From a bacterium (GTDB lineage Bacteria > Gemmatimonadota > Gemmatimonadetes > Gemmatimonadales > Gemmatimonadaceae): a stretch of DNA of 64,000 nt. Shown here piece after piece: positions 43,146 to 51,724 of this stretch. The DNA lies in NCBI GenBank assembly GCA_027484025.1, contig JAIXTI010000121.1, positions 1 to 64,000 on the forward strand, given 5' to 3'. The notes beneath the pieces are model-generated. The model was not told the origin of the DNA and ran no database searches. It saw only the letters and a list, made by a program, of their open reading frames with translations. Position 1 is the stretch's first letter; each line of letters begins with the position of its first letter. The position numbers were made by a program, and so were the translations under genes.

Positions 43146-44846
43146 ATGGCCGCCCCCGCGTTTTTCTCCTCGCCCACACCACGGTCCGTCCGGCGCCTGC
43201 CCACCCCGGCAGCGCTGCGCGCGCTCCCCGTGTCGGCCGCGACGCTCTTCGAAGAAGAGCGCGCCAAAGACGTCGCGACCTTTCGTGTCGCCGCCCGACG
43301 CCGGCTCTGGAGCACCATCATCATTGCCGCGGTCCTCGTGGCCGCGCTGCAAGCCGGGCTCGCGACGATCTCGCTCTGGACCGTCTTCGCCATGTTCGGC
43401 GCCGCCATCGCTCTCAATGGCGTGCTCGCCGTCCTCGGCAGCCGGCCCGCGCTGTACCGCCGCTGGCTCAAGTACGTGTTCGCTTCCTTCGACGCGCTGC
43501 TCATCAGCAGCGTCGTGTACGTGTTCGGCGCCCCGGTGCTCGTGCTCGCGTACATCCTCGCGATCGTCCCCTACTCCTTCGATCGCGGCCCGGCGCTCGG
43601 CTACGTCACCACCGGCGTCTCGGTCGCTGGCTTTCTCGCGGCGAGCTTCGCGCACAACGCGGTCTCCAGCCAAGACCCCACCCCGGTACCGCAGATTCTG
43701 CTGGCCGCCGGACTGCTCCTGATCGTTGCGCAGCAGGTCATTCAAATGCCCACCCGCCTCATCATGCGCCTTCGCCGCACGCGCGAACGCATGGCCCAGG
43801 TAGAGCGTGGTGATCTGTCGGCACGCGCCGATGCACGCCACAGCGATGAGCTGGGCTTTCTGGAGCGCAGCTTCAACGGCATGCTCGATGAATTGCAGCT
43901 GCTCATCGAAACCGTGCAACGCGAAGCGGATGAACTCGCGGCCGTCGCGACGCAGGTATATGGCGCCGCCAGCACGTTGCAGCGGCGCGCGGTCGAAGTG
44001 GCCGGCGGCGCGCACTCGCTGAGCGACGAACTGCATGTGCAGCAGGAGCGCGCGGCCGAAGGACTCCGTACCGGTCAGGATGCGCGACGCACGGCCGATG
44101 CCGCGCGACGGACTGCGGAAATCACCGCCAACGACGCGCACACACTCGATGATATGGCTGGAGCGAGCCGAGAGGCGATTGAACGCGCCGCCCAGGCGCT
44201 GCTGCGCGTTGGCACCGATGTGAACGCGGCCGCCACGACGGTGCGCGCACTCCAGCCCGCGTCGGAACATGTCGGCCATTTCGTCGACACTGTCTCGCGT
44301 ATTGCGCGGCAGACCAACATGCTGGCGCTCAACGCCGCCATAGAAGCGTCGCGCGCTGGTGAAGACGGTTTGGGCTTTGCCGTCGTCGCCGACGAAATCC
44401 GTGCCTTGTCGGTGGAGAGCGGACTCGCGGCCAAGCGTGTCGCCGCCACCGTGCAGCGTGTGCGCGATGACATCAGCGCCGCCGTGCTGGCCATGGATAC
44501 CACAGCCGACGAAGTGCAGGGCGCCGGGACGATTGCCCGCGATGCCACGCGCGCGCTGTCGGGCATGGTGGAAGGGATCTCGCGCATCACCAAGCAGAGT
44601 GATGAAGTGGCGCTGTTGGCACAGACCCAGGCACAGCTGTCCGCTACCGCGGCGTCCGCCTTCGAAGCACTCGATCTTTCTGCACAACGCGCGTCGTCGG
44701 GCGCACGAACCGCGGCCGAAAGCTCGACGGCGCAGCGGAGCAGCATCGAAGAACTCTCACGCAGCGCACAGCAGCTGTCGCAAGCGGCCGCGCGCATGCG
44801 GACGGTGGCACTGCGGCATACGACGGAGTTTCCGGTGGGGGGCTGA
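43146..44846 (+). CDS. methyl-accepting chemotaxis-type protein with N-terminal membrane domain
   Basis: 566 residues. About six hydrophobic segments between 50 and 200, a HAMP-like linker about 205-255 ([20 protein letters not shown]), then a cytoplasmic coiled-coil signalling domain. The hairpin tip reads [20 protein letters not shown] and [13 protein letters not shown], matching the receptor consensus. No periplasmic ligand-binding domain is present, so the signal may come from the membrane or the cell interior. Short gap (26 bp) after pyrE. No che genes are in the window. Confidence 0.88.
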   Translation: MAAPAFFSSPTPRSVRRLPTPAALRALPVSAATLFEEERAKDVATFRVAARRRLWSTIIIAAVLVAALQAGLATISLWTVFAMFGAAIALNGVLAVLGSRPALYRRWLKYVFASFDALLISSVVYVFGAPVLVLAYILAIVPYSFDRGPALGYVTTGVSVAGFLAASFAHNAVSSQDPTPVPQILLAAGLLLIVAQQVIQMPTRLIMRLRRTRERMAQVERGDLSARADARHSDELGFLERSFNGMLDELQLLIETVQREADELAAVATQVYGAASTLQRRAVEVAGGAHSLSDELHVQQERAAEGLRTGQDARRTADAARRTAEITANDAHTLDDMAGASREAIERAAQALLRVGTDVNAAATTVRALQPASEHVGHFVDTVSRIARQTNMLALNAAIEASRAGEDGLGFAVVADEIRALSVESGLAAKRVAATVQRVRDDISAAVLAMDTTADEVQGAGTIARDATRALSGMVEGISRITKQSDEVALLAQTQAQLSATAASAFEALDLSAQRASSGARTAAESSTAQRSSIEELSRSAQQLSQAAARMRTVALRHTTEFPVGG

Positions 44847-44880
44847 GAGGGCTGAGGGGAACTGCAGTCGGGGGTTGGTT

Positions 44881-45085
44881 GGGCTCGGTTAACGGGCTAC
44901 GGATCTAGCCCTCAGGGGGAAGAACGCAAGGGCACAGGGGAAAGCGCGGTTGCGTCCACCGAGAACTGCAGTTGTGGTTCAAGTGGACTGAACCGCGCTT
45001 CTTCCTTTCTCCTTGCGTTCTTCCCCCTGAGGGCTAGTGCGGCGGCAGGTGGACGGCCGGACCAGACAACCGTTGTTCACCCGAA
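44881..45085. repeat. long palindrome family P, copy B
   Basis: Core arms 44905-44930 and 45012-45037 are a perfect 26-bp match to each other and to copy A. Outer arms pair weakly (left short, right up to about 45085). It lies between convergent genes and contains the last 16 or so codons and the stop of the AraC-type gene. Confidence 0.85.
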
Positions 45086-45960
45086 CCGCTTCTGCTGTTC
45101 CGCGCCACCAGCCACTGCGGCGGCGATGCAAACGGATCGAAGTTCTGCAACTGTGTGCGATACGGTGCAACGAGTCTGTCGCGTAACTCATTGAGCATCG
45201 CCTCGCCGGTAAATCGACGTCGGAATTCTGCGGCCCCGATGTTCAGCAGTCCGCTCACATGGCGCGAGAAGCTCTGCGGCGATGAGTACTCCAGCAGAAA
45301 CGACACCTGCGTCAGTGAGCACCCCGGGTTCTCGAGCAGATGGGCAGCGCGTACCAAGCGTGCCATAGCGAGATACTTCTTGGGCGCGGGGATGCCTTGT
45401 CGCGAGAAGCGGCTCATGAGTGTGGTGGGCATCACCCCGACGTAGCGTGAGAGCTGCTGCACCGTCGTCATCGATGGCGGGATGGTGAACAGCGTGTCGA
45501 AGAAACGCACACACGCGTCGCTCGCGCCCGTGAGGTCGGTGCGCAATGTCTGTATGGCCAGGTTGTCGATACTCACCTGGGCATTGGCGCTCACCAGCGT
45601 ACGCAGTTCACGCCACCCTCCGGGATCGCGCGCATCGACGAGTGTGCGCACGCCATGCTCTCCCAACGACAGCAAGGCCGACGACGATCGCGTTTCGTAG
45701 GCCGTGAGTAGCGCGACGGCCGGCACTCTCGGAAACTCGCGCACCATGCGCGCCACCGACGGGGCGAACTGCTGCTGATATCGGGAGACGCTGACGATGA
45801 CCGCCGAGACGGATTGCGAGCGCAGATCGGCCATGACCTGGTCGAGAGACTCGCGATGGACCGTGACGCACGCGGCGTTGGTCACGGCATCCACCCGTTG
45901 CCGCTCCGCCGGTGTGAGAAACGTGACGACCGCCCGGGTTGAACGACTGCTGGTAGCCAT
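45034..45960 (-). CDS. AraC-family regulator with receiver-like N-terminal domain
   Basis: 308 residues. The N-terminal half (about 1-125) has a CheY-like pattern (AVIVSVSRY, PAVALLTAYE, HGVRTLVDARD), but Ser replaces the phosphorylatable Asp and the acidic cluster is missing. The C-terminal half contains an AraC DNA-binding region (ARLVRAAHLLENPGCSLTQV, LEYSSPQSFSRHVSGLLNIG). ATG 45960 has GGAG seven bases upstream. The last residues up to the stop at 45034 come from palindrome copy B. Flanked upstream by palindrome copy C. Targets unknown. Confidence 0.8.
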   Translation of the reverse strand: MATSSRSTRAVVTFLTPAERQRVDAVTNAACVTVHRESLDQVMADLRSQSVSAVIVSVSRYQQQFAPSVARMVREFPRVPAVALLTAYETRSSSALLSLGEHGVRTLVDARDPGGWRELRTLVSANAQVSIDNLAIQTLRTDLTGASDACVRFFDTLFTIPPSMTTVQQLSRYVGVMPTTLMSRFSRQGIPAPKKYLAMARLVRAAHLLENPGCSLTQVSFLLEYSSPQSFSRHVSGLLNIGAAEFRRRFTGEAMLNELRDRLVAPYRTQLQNFDPFASPPQWLVARNSRSGSGEQRLSGPAVHLPPH

Positions 45961-46120
45961 GCACATGCTCCAATCGTGTGTTGCCTCTGGTGCGGCAAGT
46001 GGGGAGGCATGCCGCGTGAGTTTGCAACAGCGACGATAGGACCGGCCGTCAGTAGGACGTCAGCTTTGTGATGCTGCTTGATTGGGGGGGCGTGGAATTG
46101 ATTCGGCTGGGCGTCATCTG

Positions 46121-46354
46121 GGGGTGAACGGCGGTCGGGGTCTTGTCCCGGCGACCAACTCACTGACGGCTCTAGCCCTCAGGGGAAAGAACGCAAGGCA
46201 AAAGGAGAAAGCACGGTTCGCTTGGCACGGAACAACGGGTCGGCATTTCGAGTGGATGGCACCGCGCTTTTTCCTTATTTCTTGCGTTCTTTCCCCTGAG
46301 GGCTAGAGCCGTCAGTCAGTAAGTCGCCGGGACAGACCCCAACCGCTGTTCCCC
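46121..46354. repeat. long palindrome family P, copy C
   Basis: Core arms 46172-46197 and 46281-46306 are a perfect 26-bp inverted match. Outer arms (GGGGTGAACGGCGG from 46121 and its complement ending 46354) also pair. Compared with A and B, the core has one G-to-A change mirrored by C-to-T in the other arm. It fills most of the 417 bp between the AraC-type start and rnpB, where no gene is seen. Confidence 0.88.
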
Positions 46355-46365
46355 TGAAGCCGGGC

Positions 46366-46371
46366 TATATT
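46366..46371 (+). promoter_or_regulatory. rnpB -10 element
   Basis: TATATT ends seven bases before the predicted 5' end of RNase P RNA. The corresponding -35 region would fall inside the right arm of palindrome copy C. Confidence 0.55.
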
Positions 46372-46377
46372 CCGGGA

Positions 46378-46817
46378 CACGGATGTCGCCGGCCGGACGG
46401 TCGCGAAGTTGGGGGACGGACCCTTGTGGTCACGCCCTGGCTCCGAGGAAAGTCCGGGCTCCACAGGGCAGGTTGCCAGGTAACGCCTGGGTGCGTGCGG
46501 CGCGAGCTTCACGCAACGGACAGTGCAACAGAAAGCAAACCGCCGTCTTCGCAAGAAGGCGGTAAGGGTGAAAGGGTGGGGTAAGAGCCCACCGCGCGGC
46601 CGGTAACGGACGTGGCTCGGTAAACCCCGGCCGGAGCAAGGCCAAATAGGCGGTGAGAGACGGCCCGTCTCGAAAGGGCTGCCAGGCCTTCGGGCTGACG
46701 CAGTGAACCGCGGGTAGGCTGCTGGAGCGTGTCGGTGACGGCACGCCGAGAGGAATGACCGTCCGGTGCACCTCGGTGTACCGACAGAACCCGGCTTATA
46801 GGCCGGCGATATCCGTG
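46378..46817 (+). ncRNA. rnpB: RNase P RNA (class A)
   Basis: Catalytic RNA that matures tRNA 5' ends. Conserved parts: GAGGAAAGTCCGGGCTCC near 46451, ACAGAAA and AAGGGTGAAA in the middle, AGAGGAATGACCGTCC near 46750, and ACAGAACCCGGCTTATAGG at the 3' end. Helix P1 pairs 46378-46394 with 46801-46817, 16 Watson-Crick pairs plus one G-U, which sets both ends. The protein subunit gene rnpA lies at 51167. Confidence 0.95.
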
Positions 46818-46860
46818 TGCTGGCTGGCCCGCGTAACCGGTGGGCGACAAGGAGATACTG

Positions 46861-47757
46861 TTGCAGCGTTCGGCAAAGTCGACTGTTTTTCCGTTTATTG
46901 TCTCTATTCTGGCGTCTGCATGCGCTAGTGGTGGCGCTGTGAATCCGGCGCCTCTTCCATCGCCTACGGTGCCCGCGCCGGTTCCGGCGCGACCTGACGT
47001 GCGCCGTGTGTCCTTACCGACGCGTGTTGCCAGCGCCACGTGGCGGGTTTCGTCGGTGGCGCGGGTGAAGGTCGCCGGTGGCGGGGTCACGGGAGCCGCG
47101 GCGGATGAGCAGCGGATCGAGTCGCGCGGCCTCATTTCGTGGAGTGTGGAGCGGACCGGTGCAGGCGCATTGCGGGCCAGCGGTCAGGTCGACTCGTTCA
47201 CGGTGCGCACGAGCTTCGATGCCGGCAAAGGGCCCATGCTCCCCACGATGCCGGCGTTGCTGTTGCTCGAGGCCGTCATGGACAGCGCGACGGTGCGCGT
47301 GACTACCAAGCCGCTGCTTGCCAACGAATGCGACCGTCCCGAAGCCGGCGCATCGGCGATGGCGCGCGAGCTTCTCGTGCGTATCCCGAACGGCATTCTC
47401 GCTGGAGAACGGTGGCGTGACAGCTCAGTGACGCTCATCTGCCGCAGTGGTGTCCCCATGACCGTACATACAACCGTGACGTCGACGCTGGAATCGATCG
47501 ACGATGCGCTGCTGGTCGTGCGGCGTGAGTCGGTGTCGAGGCTCGACGGCAAGAGCGGATCGCCCTTCAGGAGCCTCGAATTGACCGGGACATCCACCGG
47601 GTCGCAGCGGGTGGAGATCGGGGCGCAGCGGGGCACTGTGGAGCGGCTGGAGGGCACCTCCACCCTGACCATGCAGGCCACCGAACGGCTTTCCGGCGCG
47701 CCGCCGCGCGTGCAGCAGGTGACGCAGCGGGTGGAGCTAAAGGCGGAGCGGCGGTAG
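46861..47757 (+). CDS. lipoprotein of unknown function
   Basis: 298 residues. Basic N-terminus, hydrophobic segment and lipobox LASA|C (Cys near residue 21), then a Pro/Ala-rich linker. The remaining beta-rich domain has no family I recognise; regularly spaced Val/Thr strands and a pair of Cys (ANECDRP, VTLICRSG) are seen. TTG 46861 is chosen because AAGGAG lies six bases before it; the upstream GTG 46840 lacks this. It begins 44 bp after the end of RNase P RNA, and a strong bidirectional terminator follows it. Confidence 0.7.
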   Translation: MQRSAKSTVFPFIVSILASACASGGAVNPAPLPSPTVPAPVPARPDVRRVSLPTRVASATWRVSSVARVKVAGGGVTGAAADEQRIESRGLISWSVERTGAGALRASGQVDSFTVRTSFDAGKGPMLPTMPALLLLEAVMDSATVRVTTKPLLANECDRPEAGASAMARELLVRIPNGILAGERWRDSSVTLICRSGVPMTVHTTVTSTLESIDDALLVVRRESVSRLDGKSGSPFRSLELTGTSTGSQRVEIGAQRGTVERLEGTSTLTMQATERLSGAPPRVQQVTQRVELKAERR

Positions 47758-47789
47758 GTAACGGTTTGGTTCGGCCCGGAGCCGGATCT

Positions 47790-47845
47790 CAAAGTCAAAG
47801 CGCACGGCTCGCCGATGTTCGGACGGGCCGTGCGCTTTGTCTTTG
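47790..47845. terminator. bidirectional terminator between the lipoprotein gene and dnaN
   Basis: A 19-bp stem with one mismatch (47790-47808 with 47827-47845) contains AAAGCGCACGGC and its complement. A-rich and T-rich ends on both sides make it usable on both strands, as expected between convergent genes. Confidence 0.85.
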
Positions 47846-47887
47846 GTTCCGGTTGCTGCGTGGGGCGGAGCCTACGCCCCGCGACGC

Positions 47888-49000
47888 TCAGTCCATCAAG
47901 CGCAGCGGCATCACCAGGCACAAGTACTTCGCCGGATCGTCCCAGCCTTCGGGTTCGATCGTCGCGGCGCGCTCGGGGGCCTTGAACGTCAGGCGCACCT
48001 GTTCGGTGGGCATGAAGCGCAGGATTTCGAGCAGGTAGGTGGCGTTGAAGCCGATGTCGAGCTGGTCGCCGGTGTAGTTGATCGGCAGTTCGTCGCTCGC
48101 CTCGCCCAAGTCGGGCGTGGTGACACTGAACTTCAGCATGCCCGTGTTGAACGACATCTTGATGCGGTGCGTCTGGTCGGACGCGATGACGCTCATGCGC
48201 TTGAGGGCGCTGGTGAGCGCGGCCTTGTCGTCCAGCGCATAGCGGTCGTTATCCTTCGGGATGACCTGCTCGTAGTTCGGATACGGGCCTTCGACGAGTC
48301 GCGTGAAGACCTGCGTGAACGGGGAGCGGAAGCCGAGGTGGTTGTCGCCGCGCGCGATCTCGAGCTCCTCTTCGGCGGGGAAGAGGCGACGGATCTGTTC
48401 GAGCGCTTTGGGGGGCACGATGAGATCACCCGGCGGCGCGCTGCTCGCTTCGACTGGGAGTTCCATCTTCGCGAGCCGGTGGCCGTTGGTGGCCACCATG
48501 CGCATGCGTTCTTCGCGCAGCTCCCAGAGGACGCCGTTGAGAATGGGGCGGGACTCTTCGGTGCTGACGGCGAAGGCGACGTGCGAGATGAGCTTTTGGA
48601 GTTCGCCCGACTTGACGCGCCACGAGTCGTTGAAGCGCACCACCGGGAAGGTGGGGAACTCGTCGCGGGGCAGTCCAAGCAGTTTGAACTTGGAGCGACC
48701 GCACTCGATGGTGACGCGCTGTTCGCCGCTCGCCGAGACTTTGACCGGCGACGGTGGGAGCTCGCGGGCAATCTCGCTGAGCTTCTTGGCGGGAATGGTG
48801 ATCGCGCCAGGCGTTTCGACATCCGCACTGACTTCGGTGCTGACGGCGATATCGAGATCGGTCGCGGAGAACCGAATACCGCGATCGGTGGTCTCGACGA
48901 GCAAATTGGCGAGGACCGGCAAGGTGGTCTTGGCCGGTACGGCGGCGGTCACGGCCTGGAGGCCTTCCTGCAGTTTTTCACGCGAGATCGTGAACTTCAT
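47888..49000 (-). CDS. dnaN: DNA polymerase III beta sliding clamp
   Basis: 370 residues with the three-domain clamp pattern: MKFTISREKLQEGLQAV, PVLANLLVET, DLDIAVSTE, then HRLAKMELP-type second domain and the C-terminal YLCLVMPLRL that forms the protein-binding pocket. It tethers the replicase to DNA. ATG 49000 matches family starts; the longer frame upstream begins inside the putative origin. It follows dnaA on the same strand, separated by the candidate origin spacer. Confidence 0.96.
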   Translation of the reverse strand: MKFTISREKLQEGLQAVTAAVPAKTTLPVLANLLVETTDRGIRFSATDLDIAVSTEVSADVETPGAITIPAKKLSEIARELPPSPVKVSASGEQRVTIECGRSKFKLLGLPRDEFPTFPVVRFNDSWRVKSGELQKLISHVAFAVSTEESRPILNGVLWELREERMRMVATNGHRLAKMELPVEASSAPPGDLIVPPKALEQIRRLFPAEEELEIARGDNHLGFRSPFTQVFTRLVEGPYPNYEQVIPKDNDRYALDDKAALTSALKRMSVIASDQTHRIKMSFNTGMLKFSVTTPDLGEASDELPINYTGDQLDIGFNATYLLEILRFMPTEQVRLTFKAPERAATIEPEGWDDPAKYLCLVMPLRLMD

Positions 49001-49233
49001 GCCCGTTTTTGTGGAAGGACTGCGCACACCTGCTGTTTAAAAACAGACTTAGATATAAAAACAGTGGTAGTAGCAGGGGATGTGGGCTTGTCTATAAACG
49101 CTGCAACCTACGCGTTCAGAACAGCTTTCGCCATATGACCTCATGTGGAGTTCCTGTGGGGAGGTGCAAAGACTCCCCGGAAGTGCACAGGAGGGGGTGG
49201 CAGAATTGTGGGGGACTGTGGAGCGGCGGGGAT
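49001..49233. other. candidate chromosomal origin region (oriC) between dnaA and dnaN
   Basis: A 233-bp non-coding spacer with an unusually AT-rich stretch at about 49030-49066. A set of TGTGG-cored motifs in one orientation lies at 49010-49018, 49144-49152, 49155-49163, 49207-49215 and 49217-49225. They are degenerate DnaA-box-like sequences; none is a perfect box. Location between dnaA and dnaN is a classical origin position. Confidence 0.5.
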
Positions 49234-50652
49234 TCAGGTGCCGAGCTGACCGGTTGTCCGCAGAGTTTCCAACATGCCCCGGACCTTCAAAACGCGCTCG
49301 GTGAAGCCCGCTTCGCCGGCCATGTCTTCGGCGACGCGTTCGAGGGAATGGATGACGGTGGAGTGGTCCCGTCCTCCGAACGCATTGCCGATTTCGACCA
49401 GTTGGAGCGCCAGCAGTTCTCGGCAGAGGTACATGGCGACCTGGCGCGGCGTGGTGAGCTGTTTGGTGCGGGTTTTCGAGCGCAGCCCGTCGGGGGTGAC
49501 CCCCCATTCGCGGGCGACGACCTGCTGAATGGTCGCCACCGTAATGGTGGTGGGGGGAATGTCGGGGAAGTCGGCGTTGCTGGCGCCGCGCAGTTTGTCG
49601 CGCAGCGCTTCGCGGGCGAGATCGACGGAGATGTCGCGGTGCTTGAACGATGCGTAGGCGAGCAGCTTGATGATGGAGCCTTCGAGCTCGCGCACGGACG
49701 ACTTCACGTGTTGCGCGATGAACTCGATGACTTCGTCGGGGATGGTGAGCTCGAGGTGGTCGACGCTCGCCTTCTTCTTGAGGATGGCGATGCGGTGTTC
49801 GAGATCGGGCGAATCGACGTTGGCGACCATCCCCCATTCGAAGCGGGAGATGAGGCGGGACTCGAGCCCGGGGATTTCCTTGGGGGGCCGATCGGAGGTG
49901 AGCACGATCTGCCGTCCGGCTTCATAGATGGCGTTGAAGGTGTGGAAGAATTCCTCTTGCGTGGATTCTTTCCCCTTCAGGAACTGGACGTCGTCGACGA
50001 GCAGGAGGTCGATTTCGCGGAAGCGGCGCCGGAAGTCGCCCATCTGGCCGGTCTGGATGGCGCCGATGAATTCGTTGGTGAACTGCTCGGTGCCCACGAA
50101 GGCGATGCGCAGCGCCGGGTTGCGGCGGAGCTGTTCGTGGGCGATGCCCTGCATGAGGTGGGTTTTGCCGAGCCCGGTCTCGCCGTAGATGAAGAGGGGG
50201 TTGTAGACCTTGCCGGGGGCTTGGGCGGCGGCCTGGGCGGCGGCGGCGGCGACGTCGTTGGACTTGCCGATGACGAACTGGTCGAACGTGTAGAGCGGGT
50301 TGAGTGGCGCAGAAATGCGCGACTGCTGTTTTAATGGTGCCGCGACAATTGGCGCTGGCGGCGGCGCCACGAACATGTCCATCTGCACCCGCCCCACCCG
50401 CTCCTCCGCCACCTTGAAGCGCACCTGCATCGGATGGCCCAGCGCGACCGCGGCGAACGTCGCCAGCAGGTCCGCGTGCTTCGACTCGTTCCAGTCGGCC
50501 GAGAACTGGTCCGGCGCGCCGACGAACAAGGTGTCGCCTTCGACGACGATCGCTTCCGTGGGCTCGAGCCACGTGCGGAACGTCTGCTCCGGTAGCACCT
50601 GCCGCGCCCGCTGGCGCAGGCGATCCCAGATTTCAGCAGGCGATAGCGACAT
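49234..50652 (-). CDS. dnaA: chromosomal replication initiator DnaA
   Basis: 472 residues. Domain I (about 1-90), a Pro/Ala-rich linker, AAA+ domain with Walker A GETGLGKT (157-164), Walker B LLLVDDVQF (218-224), and C-terminal DNA-binding domain with FGGRDHSTVIHS near the end. It melts oriC and recruits helicase. ATG 50652 is the start giving a standard N-terminus (MSLSPAEIWDRL). Transcribed divergently from rpmH. A perfect DnaA box (TGTGGATAA) at 50708-50716 lies in its promoter region, compatible with autoregulation. Confidence 0.97.
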   Translation of the reverse strand: MSLSPAEIWDRLRQRARQVLPEQTFRTWLEPTEAIVVEGDTLFVGAPDQFSADWNESKHADLLATFAAVALGHPMQVRFKVAEERVGRVQMDMFVAPPPAPIVAAPLKQQSRISAPLNPLYTFDQFVIGKSNDVAAAAAQAAAQAPGKVYNPLFIYGETGLGKTHLMQGIAHEQLRRNPALRIAFVGTEQFTNEFIGAIQTGQMGDFRRRFREIDLLLVDDVQFLKGKESTQEEFFHTFNAIYEAGRQIVLTSDRPPKEIPGLESRLISRFEWGMVANVDSPDLEHRIAILKKKASVDHLELTIPDEVIEFIAQHVKSSVRELEGSIIKLLAYASFKHRDISVDLAREALRDKLRGASNADFPDIPPTTITVATIQQVVAREWGVTPDGLRSKTRTKQLTTPRQVAMYLCRELLALQLVEIGNAFGGRDHSTVIHSLERVAEDMAGEAGFTERVLKVRGMLETLRTTGQLGT

Positions 50653-50707
50653 TGGTGTCCCGAACGGTGGCGATACAGAGAGGGGGCGGCGAAGGTACCC
50701 CGTTTCG

Positions 50708-50716
50708 TGTGGATAA
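50708..50716. promoter_or_regulatory. DnaA box (TGTGGATAA)
   Basis: Exact complement of TTATCCACA, the strongest DnaA-binding consensus, 56 bp upstream of dnaA in the divergent dnaA/rpmH spacer. It could serve in origin function or dnaA autoregulation. Confidence 0.75.
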
Positions 50717-50837
50717 GTCAATTGGGCAACAGGGCGTGAGTTCCGCTTCGGTTCGTGATGGCAAGCAAGTCGAAATGCCATGGCCCAACTCGTTGCCCGA
50801 GGCCACTTTGCACATCACGCCGACCGAGCTGGGCCCC

Positions 50838-50867
50838 TTGACCTCGGGGGGTGGAGTCGGCTACATT
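50838..50867 (+). promoter_or_regulatory. rpmH promoter
   Basis: TTGACC (50838-50843), 18-bp spacer, TACATT (50862-50867), about 59 bp before the rpmH ATG. It would drive rpmH, rnpA and yidD. Confidence 0.6.
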
Positions 50868-50925
50868 CTGAGGCTCATTCGCATTTACGCTCGTTTATTC
50901 GTCTCCGTTTTCTTAGAGTTTCGTC

Positions 50926-51090
50926 ATGGGCAAGCCCACCTATCGTCCGCGCAACACGCGTCGCATCCGTAAGCACGGTTTCCGTGCGCGCATGGAGACG
51001 AAGTGGGGGCGCGCTGTCCTCGCTCGTCGCCGCAAGAAGGGGCGCAAGGTCCTGACCGTTCAGCTCCCGTCGAAGTACGCGGGCGCCTGA
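50926..51090 (+). CDS. rpmH: 50S ribosomal protein L34
   Basis: 54 residues, very basic. It reads [20 protein letters not shown] and then [16 protein letters not shown], the typical L34 sequence. Small ribosomal protein of the 50S subunit. Conserved order rpmH-rnpA-yidD-yidC-mnmE follows, divergent from dnaA. Confidence 0.97.
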   Translation: MGKPTYRPRNTRRIRKHGFRARMETKWGRAVLARRRKKGRKVLTVQLPSKYAGA

Positions 51091-51166
51091 TTCACGAGCG
51101 TTCCCGCGCCAGCAGCGACTGACGCGCGGGACCGAGCTCGAACGGGTCCGTCACGAAGGGAAGCGA

Positions 51167-51445
51167 GTGCGCACCGCGTCGTTAGACGTGCGCGCCACCG
51201 CTTCCCTTCATGCGTTTCCACGCGTGGGGTTCGTCGTGCCCAAGTACAAGCACTCGGGCGTCGAGCGGAACCGCGTGAAACGACGGCTGCGCGAAATCGT
51301 ACGACTCCACATGCTCCAACTGCTCGATCCGGCCGTGGCTACCACGCCCCTCGATCTCGTGGTGCGTGTCTTCCCGTCGGCCTACGATCGCGACTACGAC
51401 ACGCTCCGGACCGAGCTGCTCCAGGCGCTCCGGCGCCTCACCTGA
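51167..51445 (+). CDS. rnpA: ribonuclease P protein component (start uncertain)
   Basis: At least 92 residues; protein subunit that helps rnpB RNA process pre-tRNA. The RnpA signature HSGVERNRVKRRLREIVR is present. GTG 51167 is the first ordinary start codon, but upstream in the same frame lies RLTRGTELERVRHEGKRVRT (from about 51116), which matches the usual RnpA N-terminus. That stretch has no ATG, GTG or TTG back to the stop at 51053, only a CTG at 51119. The true start is therefore probably non-standard. Confidence 0.85.
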   Translation: MRTASLDVRATASLHAFPRVGFVVPKYKHSGVERNRVKRRLREIVRLHMLQLLDPAVATTPLDLVVRVFPSAYDRDYDTLRTELLQALRRLT

Positions 51446-51446
51446 G

Positions 51447-51683
51447 GTGCTCGTGACCTCGTGGCGCAGCTGGCCCCGGAACGCGCTCATCCTCGGCGTC
51501 CGCGGCTACCAGCTCGTGCTCTCGCCCATCTTCGGGGGCGCGTGCCGGTATTATCCTTCCTGCTCGGCCTACGCGATCGAAGCGCTCGACAAACACGGCG
51601 CGTGGCGCGGAGGATGGATGGCACTGCGCCGCATTGGGCGCTGCCATCCGTTTCGCCCAGGCGGCTTCGATCCGGTGCCCTGA
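51447..51683 (+). CDS. yidD: YidD membrane-protein insertion factor
   Basis: 78 residues. Family signature: LGVRGYQLVLSPIFGGACRY, then YPSCSAYAIEAL, GAWRGGWMALRRIGRCHPF and GGFDPVP. YidD helps insertion of inner membrane proteins together with YidC. GTG 51447 lies one base after the rnpA stop and overlaps the Shine-Dalgarno-like GAGGTG; GTG 51453 is possible. The same operon order as in most bacteria. Confidence 0.93.
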   Translation: MLVTSWRSWPRNALILGVRGYQLVLSPIFGGACRYYPSCSAYAIEALDKHGAWRGGWMALRRIGRCHPFRPGGFDPVP

Positions 51684-51724
51684 CAACGCGGCTGCCGCGT
51701 TGGTAGCATCACTTTCAATTTCCC

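Noticed and set aside
42492-44687. Long minus-strand frame opposite pyrE and the methyl-accepting protein
   Set aside because: Antisense of two clear genes.
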